From NCBI RefSeq assembly GCF_037975245.1, contig NC_092568.1, forward strand, positions 21,540,501 to 21,604,500: a stretch of 64,000 bases of DNA, written 5' to 3'. The translations under genes and the position numbers were made by a program. Origin of the DNA: Apostichopus japonicus (taxonomy: Eukaryota; Echinodermata; Holothuroidea; Aspidochirotida; Stichopodidae). Under the pieces are notes generated by a model that was given only the letters and a program-made list of their open reading frames with translations, had not been told where the DNA came from and searched no databases. This document shows, one piece after another, positions 27,601-39,283 of this stretch (its first letter is position 1; each line of letters opens with the position of its first letter).

Positions 27601-28678
27601 ACGGTGAGTGTGTTAGGGGGGGGGACCATTTTTTTTTGGCTTTTCTCCTGTGAGAATGGTGGGAAGGACAAACAAGGAGAAGCGATACGGCTCAAGCTGT
27701 GATGATTGAGGGACATGGGTGGCAAGTGTGTAAATTAAATTGTAAAGGTGAAAGTTTTATAGCATTTTCAACAATCAGGATAAAAATATCTATAGGTATT
27801 GATCTAAGCGAGGGCTGCAGACTGGCGACTGTTTAAACTGAATGAGATCTGAAATGAAAAAATTCTCTGCTACTGTGTGGTTGATCTGGGTGCTCAACGG
27901 CTATTAACTGCAGCTAGAATGCCGAGATGTTTTGAAATGGGCTTTTTTTTTTTTAATTGATGTGAATTGAGAAATGTTTGGCCAGACTTGGTTATAGACT
28001 TTAACTTTGGCTATTATAGCCTTACAATTATTATCTTCATGACACACACACACATATATATATATATGTATAACGATAGTAACAGTAACACCTAAGGAAC
28101 TTTATATCATCATTGCATAAACTGACAAGGACATTAACGAATTTATTTTATTTTTTTGGTTTGTAGATTACATAAATGAATGACGCATGAAAAGAAATCT
28201 CACTTGCAAGTTGAAGAAATTGAGTAAAATGTCAACTTTTTATAGTCTCTACATCACTTTTAATTGCACCAGTGATTTCTTGGTCGAACCAACCACAAAT
28301 GAATCATTACGAAAGAACTCAAGACGAATGCAATTCCAGAAGAGGTGATGATTAAATAAGTCAGCACAACTTAACAGATATCCTGAGCCGACTCGAGTTC
28401 TACCACGATGACGTAGCGGTCGACCTACGTTCACTACAGTTTAAAAATAATTATGAAATCACTGTAGGTACAATGATTGCGACGCACGGATTGCACGTCC
28501 ACACAGTGGTCGTCATGGTGTGTCACATATCACAAAGTGATCATAATAATTGGTTCCAGGGACAGAGATGGATCAAGGTCATTCCAAAAAACTTGTAAAT
28601 ATCACATGACTCAGTGTAATGTAATAAATAACCAAGAGAAAGCAACTTGCAAGACATTAGTCAGAACTGTATATATGT
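24607..28678. other. Noncoding stretch
   Basis: Contains a short GGGTATTTAGAAGGGTATTT repeat (25665-25715), a 16-base-class C run near 25979-25992, a TGACGTCA palindrome at 27592-27599 and a (TA)n at 28053-28069. No exon was recognised. Confidence 0.5.
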
Positions 28679-28743
28679 AGATATATATATATATATACGA
28701 CATCATATACATCATATATGACATCATATATGACATATATATA

Positions 28744-28779
<36 letters not shown>
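28679..28779. repeat. (TA)n microsatellite with CATCATATATGA interruption
   Basis: TA runs flank a CATCATATATGACATCATATATGACAT segment. The tract can fold on itself. Confidence 0.9.
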
Positions 28780-28782
<3 letters not shown>

Positions 28783-28835
28783 ACTCGATGCAATATATAT
28801 AAGAAAGGATCACATTACAAAGAAATAAACTGTTT

Positions 28836-28890
28836 GCATTTCCTGTGCATTTCCGGTGCACTTTCTACGCATTTCCTGTGCATTTCCAAG
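28836..28890. repeat. Short TGCATTTCC(T/G)G tandem
   Basis: GCATTTCCTGTGCATTTCCG, then GTGCACTTTCTACGCATTTC and CTGTGCATTTCC: about five degenerate copies of an 11-bp unit. Confidence 0.75.
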
Positions 28891-29094
28891 TAAAAAGGAT
28901 TATTAGGTTTTGGGGGTTTTTTCAAAAGACTTACTTCTCTCTCAGTTTGGGATGGCTGTTATGTGGCTTAAAGGATGACATGGATACATATGTACAAAAA
29001 CTAATTTTGATGTGTTGTTCGACCATATTATATTTCTACACCTTTTTCAGTTTTGGGGAAAAATTACCCTCAAATGAGGCTCATTCAGTCAAAG

Positions 29095-29350
29095 TGACTG
29101 GACTATTTAGTTTATAGTTCGGCTCAGACTTGAAAATTATCAACACTACAAATGCAATAGAAAAACACGATTACTATATGACCTAAAATATATATATAAC
29201 GTTTACACTGCACTACAGATTTGACAAGTACAACTCGAGGTTGTTGGGCATCAAGAGTGTGTGTCCTTCTTAAGGTACATCAAGCTTAAAGGAACAGGTT
29301 TTGGTTGAGTTATTAGAAGTTCAATAAAACAGTAGATCTCATTAATATTT
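29095..29350. repeat. Diverged dispersed repeat, copy 1
   Basis: Shares ordered blocks with 31410-31680: GACTGGACTATTTAGT, GTTTACACTGCACTACA, AGATTTGACAAG, TTGGTTGAGTTATTAGAAGT and CAATAAAACAGTAGATC. The similarity is patchy, suggesting an old element. Confidence 0.45.
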
Positions 29351-31409
29351 AGTCATATGAGGAGCTATCTTTGGATATACCCTAATTCAGCATTCCAGAC
29401 ATTCAGCATTATTTAACAAGGTGAAAATGTAGAAAGTTAATATAGCCATCAAAACCTTCCTTACAGTATCGGTTGGACTATACGACTTTAAAATCAAACC
29501 TAATAATGGCATCATTCGACCATTCTCTTCATTTTCATGATTTTTGCCATCGTCATTGTCATCATCATATTATTATTTTCATATTTTTTAATCATTATTT
29601 TTCATTATTCTACTGCATGATAATAAATGAAGCAGAGACTTGTTTTGGCATTTTATCTAAAACACATCTTCCTCGTGCAGGAATGACAAATCGTTCATAT
29701 TATTTTGAAAGTCTTGTGATGGGATGTCTCTTTTCTATACCCCTGGTGCCACTAGGATCAAAAACTCAAACTTTTGATTTGTTTTGCTTTTCATATTTTC
29801 AAGGGAGCAAATTTGCAAAATCCTTCTCCATTTTACCAAACATTATATCTGCATAAACATATAGTTTGATGATGTCATAATTAAGACTTACTCAAGTCTC
29901 CAGCCGTGTGTGTGTGTAGGAACATTAAACCTATGTCTCCTAAATGGACTAAGACTGTATTTGTATGTAGTATCGTGTCCAGCTGTCACAAGAACTTCAA
30001 TACAAACGTTAAAATATGCCAACAGGCAACTACCTGTAAGAAAAAAATCTTACATTTACATACAGATCCATATCTGAATAAATAATCACTCAACAAACTA
30101 TCACTTAAAGTTGGTGAGATTTAGGCCATAAGAAATATGTGCTCAATCTACAGGGGGAAAAATGCTGATTGTTTAAATTAGAGACTTATAATTAGCCCCA
30201 AATTAGCTACCTCTTAACAGCTCTTTTTATCAGCTAACCCAATTTTTTCATATTCTTTCATATATATATATTCTAAGCGAATACTTGGATCACCAAAAAT
30301 GACAAAAGAAGAAGAAACAAGATAATGTTCCCATTACAGAGATATTTCTTTCTTTGCCACATATCAGAAATGAAGTGGACCCTCACCTTGCTAAATACTT
30401 TAATAACCTTTGTTCTAAAGTAACATACAACCCCAGACAACATTATATACGCTACAAAATTCTGTAATCATTTTGTAGAAAAAAACATTCTCATTTTATG
30501 CTTCAACAAATTTAAAATAATGAACTGTGACATGGACATTTTTCCTAAAAAGGAAACAAATTTAACAGGAGCATAATGTACAAACAGAAGGCATCTTTAG
30601 GACACAAACATGAAAGCTATCTGTGAAGGAGTAGATACCTAAGGGTTGCTTGATTGCACGAAAAGTTTAATGACTTTTGCTACGATACACCATCTCCAGT
30701 TGAAACCTTGGCAGCAGGTCTAAAGAATTTTACAGGCTTAAAATTTGATGTAACTCACAGTTAATATCAACCTTATCACTTTATTTTCTGAGAAATTTGT
30801 ATCGATTACTTTTGCAAAGTGTTGCATCTCATCATATTTTATCAACCCAGAAAGAAACCCTTCCTAGTTTTCCAATAATTCAATCCCTATTTTCCAAAAA
30901 AAAAATTCAAAGAAATTATCAGACTTTTATATATTGCATGAAAGATTAATCTCAAATTTCATAACTCTTCTAAAGAGACTGCAGACAGTTTCTCACAATT
31001 CTTTGGTTTTTTTATATGATCCTGATAAAAATTGCAAACCAGGGGTGACATCATCTGGTGCCTAGTGAATTAATGAACTGTTTCCCGGTAAACAGGAAGA
31101 TTGATTCTAACATCCCACGCAGTCTTTCCTGATATCTAGAATACTACCAAATTTCTACCAATTCATAAATTTGCTATGCTAAATGCTCTGTTTCAATCAC
31201 AGGAGACATTTCATCTTCTGTGTTTCAATTAATGAGGAATCGACAATTCCAATGCAGGGAATAATTAAAACGAGAATTTTCTAGGCACAAAACTTAAATT
31301 TTGATATGTTGAAGACCACGTAATACACACTGCACTATCGGTCCAGATCGTATTTCCACAACATTTATAAGTTTTGAGAAATGAGCCCCTTTAAAAGCAA
31401 GTGAGGTGT

Positions 31410-31680
31410 TTCAATTAAACGACTGGACTACTTAGTCTAATACGCATAACATGAGGGCAGTTCTCAGATGCAACACAAAACTTGATTGGAAAAGAACATT
31501 TAACACTTTACAGCCAATGTCAATATGACATGTTTACAATGTGTTACAAATTTGTCGAGGACAAATTCATGGTGTTGAATGTCATCTTAGGGTGCTCTGT
31601 TGTTTATGCAAAGTTTAAAAAGATCACAGTTTAGGTTGAGTTATTATAATTGATAAAACAATGGATTAACTTTAACACTT
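31410..31680. repeat. Diverged dispersed repeat, copy 2
   Basis: Counterpart of 29095-29350 in the same orientation: GACTGGACTACTTAGT, GTTTACAATGTGTTACA, AATTTGTCGAGG, TTAGGTTGAGTTATTATAAT and GATAAAACAATGGATT. Confidence 0.45.
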
Positions 31681-34134
31681 TGGCCTTCACGGAGGAGCCG
31701 GATATCGTCTCTGAAGCCTTAAAGGAACATACCAGAGTTTAAAAACATATTTTCAAGGTGAATATATCTTGAAAACCTCAATATCAATAGAAACATTAAT
31801 AGCACTCAATTGTTTCTATTTTGCTTGAACTATAAAATATCAAGATTAAAACATTCTACCCTAAGTCATACTTTAAAGCCTTCGCATTTCAATGTCGCAA
31901 ATTTTGACATTTATGAATTTGGTTTTGATCGGTATTTATACTAAATGTTTTGTGTCCAACGACTAATCTACACACATCTGTGTGAGAGAGTTTGGTCACT
32001 TCGTGAAACATGTCGCTACGCTATATTTATAAAACAGATCATTACTTTTGTGTAGTACATTGCATTTAGGATGGGTAGATTTTTCACCCTTAGCGAACGG
32101 TAATCAAACGACATAACACAACTTCGAGCGATGACTCTTTCGTACTCAATAATGAATTCATCAATTTGCAGTCGTTCAAGTTCTAAGTTATTATTCTCTC
32201 CCTGATACCTTTTCCTTCAGAACAAACAGAGATTTGCGTTAAATTCGATACTCTTAATGATTGCGTATATGCGAACCCTAGCATTCTCTGCTTGTGGTTA
32301 CTCGATATGATTTTCAACAACCACAGTCTACCATGGAGTCATCGTGTCCGGGCGCGTACTTGTCTGCAACTCGCAAGAAAGAAAAAAAACTCAAAAAGAG
32401 AGAGAGAGAGAAGGAGAGAGTATGGGCTGAATGCTGCAATCCACACTGTAATAGACTCCAAGTTATCACTTACCAGATTGATTTTCAAGCACAAATAGTT
32501 CCTAAGGGAGGCAGACTTTGAAATAAAACACCCTAAACATTTGGCAGGCAAGAATTACTGGCAACATTAGTGTAGACACTTCACGTTACACCAAATAAAT
32601 TAAATACTCCTCTTCGTCATAGGACAGATTTTCGTTTTTTTTTGGCACAAATGGGATTCTTCAAGTCTTAAGTCAAAGCCTGATTTTCCTCCTTGGAAGA
32701 AAATGACGCTTTTCTGCGTAACGTCTCCTCTCGTGGACTGAATGTAAATTTTGAGTTCTTCGGTTGAAACTGGTAAATAACTGCAGAGCATTAAATATAC
32801 AATGACCCATGGAAATGTTTTCATAATTGTACTCTTTCCAACAAAATTTGATTCTCCTGAATAAATTATCTATAACATTCCCCTCACTCAGTCGCATTAC
32901 AAGAATACGGCCTCTCCTAGAATTTTACTTTGAAATAAATTCAACCTTCCCGTTTTGAGTGAAAACAACGGAGGGCAATAGAAACATATGTGACTCGGAA
33001 AAAAAAGAAATTTTTAATGATCCCTTTTTGAAGAAAATCATGAAAGCATGAAGAGTACAAATTAGCAACTTAAAATGTTAGTGTCCTTTAAAAAAATTGA
33101 AAACTTGGAGCATGTTGGCCTTAAAATTATTTGCAACTTTCCATCATAGAGCTGTCAGAAAGCAAACGTTAGAAAAAGCCCGAAGGAAAATTGTAGCGAA
33201 TGGGGAAATTAACTATATGCATAATAAACCTCTACAAGCATGAATGGTAAAGTCAAATATACACATCCAAGAAGATGGATATAAATAGATGAAAACTTCA
33301 ATAGCCTTCCACTACCTCTTCCCAAGAAAAAAATGGGGTAGCCAATTTCATTTCTTGTCAATCTGCCACTCAATACTGTTTACTTGTTCCCTTCGACTAC
33401 AAGAGATATCGCAGTCATGTCTACTCGAGAATGTTATAAAAAGAAACTGTCAATTTTCATCAAGGTCGTTCCTGATGATAAGGGAGCTCTTAACAACAAG
33501 TCTGGCAATTAAACTTAAATCAAGCCTCTGGAAAATATCACTGGTTTTTGTCCTTACATCTTGTTCTTCTTATCTCCCCCCACCCCCCCCCCCCTGTTTC
33601 TTTTCCATTTTGTGGCAAATGCTTCGACTTCCAATCTTACTGATAAAATTTCACTTATTATATATATATAAATATATATATATATATTATACATATTTGC
33701 CAATACCTTTAAGGGTTCATATGTATGTATAATTGCAGCGAAAGTTCATTGACACGTTTTTAGTAGATCGGCTGGTCACAAGCGGAGCGAAGGAAGGTCA
33801 AGTTTCAAATTAAAGTACATGCATCTTGTTTTTGTTAAAGGCCTTGCCTTTATGTTTCATACATCCACCTTTTAACTATTTACGAAATGATATTCACAAA
33901 TGAATATGTAGCAATTGAGACAATTATTTAGTCACTTCAGAACTGCAATGAAAAGTGTCTTTTTTTTTTGCTAATTTTTCTGTAGACTGCAATATAAGTA
34001 ATTTGTATGAAGAAAAAAAATAAAGTGCTTAGGCATCAATCTACTATTCATCAACTGAAAATCCATTACACATGCTTAAGAGACATAGACTTAAGTGAAC
34101 TAAGTTAGAAACTCTTATATATATGTATACTCTC

Positions 34135-34166
<32 letters not shown>

Positions 34167-35640
34167 TGCATGAATCCAAAAAAGTTCACTACACAAAACC
34201 TGTCAAGTTTATTTCCTGGAAATTTAGTCATGTATCAATCCCATAAATATGCAAGTTTTTTGCTAACATTATCACAATTATTTCCTTGTACATGCATGGC
34301 AAGATTCAGCAATCCTTGAATAAAGATAATAATAATTAAATATACCCTGAAATAAATTGTGAAAAAATATATATATATTAACAACAGAATTAACAACAAC
34401 ATAAACAGAGGATATTCTTCACTTTATGAAGTTACATATTCTACCATAGTTTAATAATAAATGTGTTCTTTGCTTCTTCTCCATGAAAGGCATATGTTCG
34501 CACCTATTTTCTTTTCTTTTTTTTTCCCGAGCAAGAGTTCCATCTGAAAATCAGACTATCATTGACGTCACTCGGGAATCCTTTTTGGTCCGTTTAATAC
34601 TCAAGCCTCATCAAGCACACTCACGCATCAACGGTTCAACATTACAGTATGACCGTATTGTTCGTAATCGAGTTAGCCAATTTGGGTACATGTGATCAAT
34701 TTTCACGAGTAGTCAGAATGGAAGACTGGTGAAGGGATAAAAGCCTCCTTCATTTGGAACTGACGTCATCAACCAGAACACTCGAGGTAATTTTACATCC
34801 AAATTTTCCTTTTCTCTCTCTCTATTTTACCCCCTTGTTTTTTCTTTTTAGTATTTTGTCTTTTCCATAGACTGACAAGTTGAGGGAGGGGAAGGAAAGG
34901 GGAAGAGATATATGACACCAAAAAAATAATAATAACTAACTTTTTCTGGATTTATCAAAAAATGTGAACAAAAAAACACAATGATGTAACAAGAAGACCT
35001 GCTCAAGTCAACAAAGACAAACAGTGACTTCAATGACACAACGTTGTTTCAATAGTTCTTGGAATACCTGATTAAATCACGACAGCCGAAGATGATTGTC
35101 GATGAAAGCTCTGGCATTTTTGAAGGAAAAGAAAAACGAGCTTAAGACTACGGAAAAGGTTCCTTTACGCTACACCAATTAAGAATGTCTCATTATGGTA
35201 ACATCAGTGATAGTATAGAATATGGAGAGCCTTGAGCCAGCCTGTGCAATGTTGAGTACACACTAGGGGATTACAAGTATGTTTCAATGGTAACAAAGTC
35301 ATTTGAAACCTCAAAGTGTATTGGAAGAATGAGAAATATGGGACAATAACACAATATGACACAAGCTTCTTTATAATTTTCATAATAATAATTATAATAT
35401 TTCTTTCGCAATTTGCTCCTGACAAGATGATTATAGCCTCAACACAAATTGAAGCTTGCCACAAGCTCAATACCAGCCAATATGAGCACAATTGGTAAAT
35501 GACTGTTAGACTTGTCAGGCTTAAAGCAAGCTCACACGATGCTCGTCTATTGGGTAGAAGAAGTTGGTAAGGTAGGGGAAGTCGGTTTTTACCACCGAAA
35601 CAAGCTCACAGCTTTAATGTACCGAGCTCTTAGATGTACC
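31681..35640. other. Noncoding stretch with two CRE palindromes
   Basis: Holds (TA)n tracts (33658-33690, 34118-34165), a C run (33577-33593) and two TGACGTCA palindromes at 34563-34570 and 34761-34768. The 147-codon plus frame at 33289-33732 is T/C-rich and ends in a TA-repeat translation, so it is not accepted as a gene. Confidence 0.5.
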
Positions 35641-35660
35641 TACAAGCTCACAGCTACTTA

Positions 35661-35694
35661 TATATAGATATATCTATATCTATCTATATCTATA

Positions 35695-35738
<44 letters not shown>

Positions 35739-35739
35739 T
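35661..35739. repeat. (TATC)n/(TA)n microsatellite
   Basis: ATATCTATATCTATCTATAT grades into a pure TA run of about 40 bases. Confidence 0.95.
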
Positions 35740-36279
35740 AACCAAGCTTAAAAGTGTTGGTAATTTATGTTAGTTCTGTATCCTCTTTAACTGTCATCAG
35801 AGTCACTGCCATTCACTCACCCTTCTTCATTCAAAGAGTCAGGCAACTGTTCAAAAGCTCTGTCAACATATGAGAGGTGTCTATAACCTCATTGAGTGTA
35901 GAATTAGGTAAGGTACTACAAACTAGCTTTCTTTTAACATACATATTCAAAATATGAAATCGCATCCATACATGAGAAATATCCTAGTACACCGTCCATC
36001 AATCTGACAACGATCACTGCAAGGTTACCCATAAATTTGCAACTTATGCAATTGTTCAACTGGACTTTTATGCATTTGTGTAACCCTAAAAAGAGGCACT
36101 TATGACGGAGCTCTGCTTTCACAATTCTAACTTCAAGGAGACTTGGATAAGAATATGAATTATGTGTGAAATACTAGCAAAATAAGCATTACACAACCTT
36201 TACTCATATAACGGAACATGCAGGAGGCCTAAAGGCTTCCTCTCAATGCTAAATGTCTCTTCTATACAATAAACAAACT

Positions 36280-36670
36280 ATCCATAAAACTAATGTATCC
36301 ATAAAACAAAAGTATCCATAAAAACCAAACTATCCATAAAACCAAACTATCCATAAAAACCAAACTATCCATATCAAGCCAAACTATCTAAAAAGCCAAA
36401 GTATCCATATAAAGCCAAATTATCCATAAAACCAAACTATCCACCATGCCAAATTATATATAAAGCCAAGCTATCCATAAAGCCAAACTATCAATAAGCC
36501 AAACTATCCATAAAGCCAAATGATCCATAAAGCCAAACTATCCATAAAGCCAAACAATCCATAAAGAAATGATCCATAAGGCCAAACTATCCACCAAGCC
36601 AAATTATCTATAATGCCAATCTATCCATAAAGCCAAACTATCCATAAAGCCAAATTATCCATAAAACCAA
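36280..36670. repeat. Minisatellite, GCCAAACTATCCATAAA unit
   Basis: About 20 degenerate copies of a 15-20 bp unit (AACCAAACTATCCATAAA / GCCAAATGATCCATAAA and similar) with frequent A/G and length variation. Stops occur in most frames, so it is not coding. Confidence 0.95.
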
Positions 36671-37864
36671 ACTAATTTTTATCATACCTCTACAATTTAA
36701 GTGAACTACATACAAGGTAAATAGTTGTATTCATCACTATTAGTTGAACACACATTATCTTTACAAGCTATTGTTAATATATAATTAATACATGAGTAAT
36801 ACAACCTTCCCTCAATTAAACAATTCAGTGCTGGGGGAAAATGGTAAAAGATGAGTCTCTTTAGAGCTATAAATTTACCTTACAGTACACTAAAATCTTA
36901 TTAATTCATTATACCTTGTGTCTAACTACAAACAGTGAAAGATAAACCACACAATTTATACAACAGATTCTTCCACAGTTTAATGTTAATTAATGCTATA
37001 GGCTTATTTGCATCTACTATGATAGCGTTGTAGTTGAAGGCTAAGGATTGATATCTATTGAATGAAAAGCAGACTCTCTCAAGATAATTTAAATGTATTC
37101 CTTTTGCTCGCATTAATGGGGTTTCCCCCCCCCCCCCACCTCGGATGAACACATAACCAGCTACTTCCACATTCAGCAACCTGAGTGAATGGAGTTGTAG
37201 TGTCTAAGATGATGCATATGTTTATATTTATTTGTATCTAGTTTACTAGCTTTATCATTCAAGTTTAACATATCTACCCACCATTCATTATGTACTTTCC
37301 TTTTGTTTTGTTTCTATGCTGTTGTTGTTTATTTTATCATATTCATCTTTGATAAAAGATTCAGCTATATTTAAAGAAACCATTTTTAAAGATGTTGGAA
37401 TTCATTAATACACAATCTGTTTTCATTGTTGAAGTCAAACCATCCCTTTCCGTCTTTTCCTTCAAACTGTTGTCGCTTCGCATGCTCGCCACGTCTTTAT
37501 AGCCATTCCAAAAGAAATCGGAGGATGTATAGAGAAAAGGGTTTATTCACAAACAGCCATTCAACTGTTCGGTAGTTTTCTTCAAAAAGATTTTTTTTAG
37601 GGTATTAACTTCCATCCTATCAATATTCTCAATCAAAAGCATGACCCATATAGCTGTCCTCATTTTATCTTTTCTCGATACAAGAAACAGTGAGAAGAAA
37701 GAAAAGACGCAGCTAGGCAAATTGATCTCGGCAAACAGCCTGGCAAAATAACTGGAGTAATACACCATGCTCTCGAAAAAATTGTTGGAATGCCAATTTA
37801 GAAACGTGGAGGGTCGCTCCTATCGACGGAGAAGACGAAGACGACCTAGGTGAAGAGGAAGAGG
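36671..37864. other. Noncoding, nothing recognised
   Basis: AT-rich apart from a C run (37125-37138). The last ~60 bases are CG- and GA-rich (GAAGACGAAGACGACCTAGG) and lead into the candidate exon at 37865. Confidence 0.5.
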
Positions 37865-37927
37865 ATGGCGATTAACATAGACATGCTCCCAGACGACACT
37901 CCTGAGCTCTCATTCCTGGCCAAGCAG
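37865..37927 (+). CDS. Candidate 5' coding exon, unknown product
   Basis: An ATG in good context (GAGGATGG) opens 21 codons reading MAINIDMLPDDTPELSFLAK followed by Q, then a CAG|GTGAAC donor in phase 0. A stop codon lies in frame 15 bases upstream. The local composition (GACGACACTCCTGAGCTC) differs sharply from the AT-rich and pyrimidine-rich flanks, and a polypyrimidine region follows. The peptide is acidic with no recognised motif. A promoter-like cluster lies about 300 bp downstream at 38213-38252. No partner exon was found. It could be the start of a gene nested in RAD51B intron 6, or chance. Confidence 0.25.
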
Positions 37928-38212
37928 GTGAACAAACTTTTCATCTTCATCTTCTTCTTCTTCTCTTCATCGTTTTCCTCCATCCTATATTTCTTTCTGT
38001 TTTTTTTTCTTTTCCTTTTCAGTTTTTTTTTTCGCTTTTCTTTTTGGCTCCGCGGCGGAGGAACGGTACGAAGATTAGTGCAGTAACTCATCTTACCATG
38101 CAGGCCGACCCAATTACATGAATGTTGTGGTTTACAACACACTGTCAATTTTTTTCAGAGAAAACTTTAAGCTTCTTCTTGTCAGTATGATTTAGAGCAA
38201 GTTTACCATTAT

Positions 38213-38252
38213 TGACGTCATGCGGAGGGCCTTGCACACAAATGGCGGCGGT
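38213..38252. promoter_or_regulatory. Promoter-like cluster: CRE palindrome plus YY1-type ATGGCGGC
   Basis: A perfect TGACGTCA palindrome at 38213-38220 is followed 20 bp later by AAATGGCGGCGG (38240-38251), which fits the YY1 consensus found at many animal promoters. The surrounding 200 bp has more CpG than the rest of intron 6. A candidate 5' exon lies upstream at 37865. Promoter function is inferred from motifs only. Confidence 0.35.
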
Positions 38253-38319
38253 TATGCTTGCTGTGGCTATTATTCTAAGCTACATCACGGCCGATTCCCA
38301 GGGCATATGTTTGATCTAA
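38242..38319 (+). CDS. Short signal-peptide-like frame next to a promoter-like cluster
   Basis: Twenty-five codons read MAAVMLAVAIILSYITADSQ then GICLI and stop. The first 20 residues look like a secretory signal peptide: a hydrophobic core with a small residue (A17) before D-S-Q. The ATG is inside the YY1-like ATGGCGGCGG motif, where such starts often coincide with transcription start regions. It could be the 5' part of a signal-peptide exon read past its splice site, but no convincing GT donor is seen before the stop. Treat it as a weak coding candidate. Confidence 0.2.
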   Translation: MAAVMLAVAIILSYITADSQGICLI

Positions 38320-38892
38320 TTAATCGCTGTAAAACCATAGAAACAGCTGTAAATTGAGAACAGGGGTTGTTTTCTTAGGGATTATATGGAGGGCATCAGA
38401 CAGAACCTTTTTTTTTTTCTTTTCCTTTTTTCCTTTTTTTTCCTTTTCCAACTACTTAGTAAGAAAGCCTTCCAATATGTGAGTCACTAAAATGTGTTTG
38501 ATACTCATAACATTAGTCAAGATTATTGGAATCATTTTTTGTTTTTTCCCTGCCAGAGGAGAATAATAAATCAACGAAAGGAAAAAAATTAAATGTTGGT
38601 ATTGTTTATTCAGGGTAGATAATTGAAGAGTTTTAATGGGTTTTTCATTTTAAATTTTTTTTGTGACTGACAGCATCGACATGCAGATATGAATTAAAAC
38701 AGGGATATTGAATTAATCAATGTAAATCTTTTTAAAAATTAAACATTTATATATACATATTTTCCAGTTATTTTTCTGTTGTTAAAAACAAATCCATTCC
38801 CTGCCAGTTACATTTCAGGGTTGTTTTAAGTTGGTGTGTGGCTACTGAATGTTTGCTTCACCAGAGTCCTACACATGCAAATAAAAATCTTT

Positions 38893-38966
38893 CAGCCTCC
38901 ACCGGGATTTGAACCAGGGCCTGCTGCTCTACATGGGGTCCCTCTCCCTAACTAACTAGGCTGTGG
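38893..38966 (-). repeat. tRNA-derived SINE head or tRNA pseudogene
   Basis: The minus strand has an A-box-like GCCTAGTTAGTTAGGGAG (38944-38961) and a B box GGTTCAAATCC (38905-38915), with spacing and total length (~73 nt) close to a tRNA. The T stem pairs 4 of 5 bases (CCTGG/CCCGG). The acceptor stem pairs poorly, so this is probably a SINE head or pseudogene. Downstream on the minus strand it ends in TTTTTAT/TTTGC sequence. Confidence 0.6.
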
Positions 38967-39209
38967 ACACTGATGGTATGTCTAGAATCTATATCCAACA
39001 ATACAAGTCCTGTTTGGTGATATATTTGTCTCTTTTAGATCAATCATGATGCTATCATATACTGCTTTGTGTAAAAAAACTAGAAAACTTATTTTGCAAT
39101 TTCTGGGATGTCTTCCTTTTTCAGATGTGCTGGTTGCAGCTCAAGGGCACTTAACAGCTTCACCACCGGCTAAATGTCTTTTTATAGAAGCATGGCACTG
39201 TGCAAAAAC

Positions 39210-39210
39210 A

Positions 39211-39269
<59 letters not shown>

Positions 39270-39283
39270 ATATATATATATAC
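39210..39283. repeat. (TA)n microsatellite
   Basis: An almost pure TA run of about 70 bases with one GTGT interruption. Confidence 0.95.

Noticed and set aside
29473-29856. 127-codon plus-strand frame
   Set aside because: Phe/His/Ile-rich translation of AT-rich DNA with no recognisable domain.
33289-33732. 147-codon plus-strand frame
   Set aside because: Ser/Leu-rich low complexity ending in translated poly(C) and TA repeat; no motif or splice signals.
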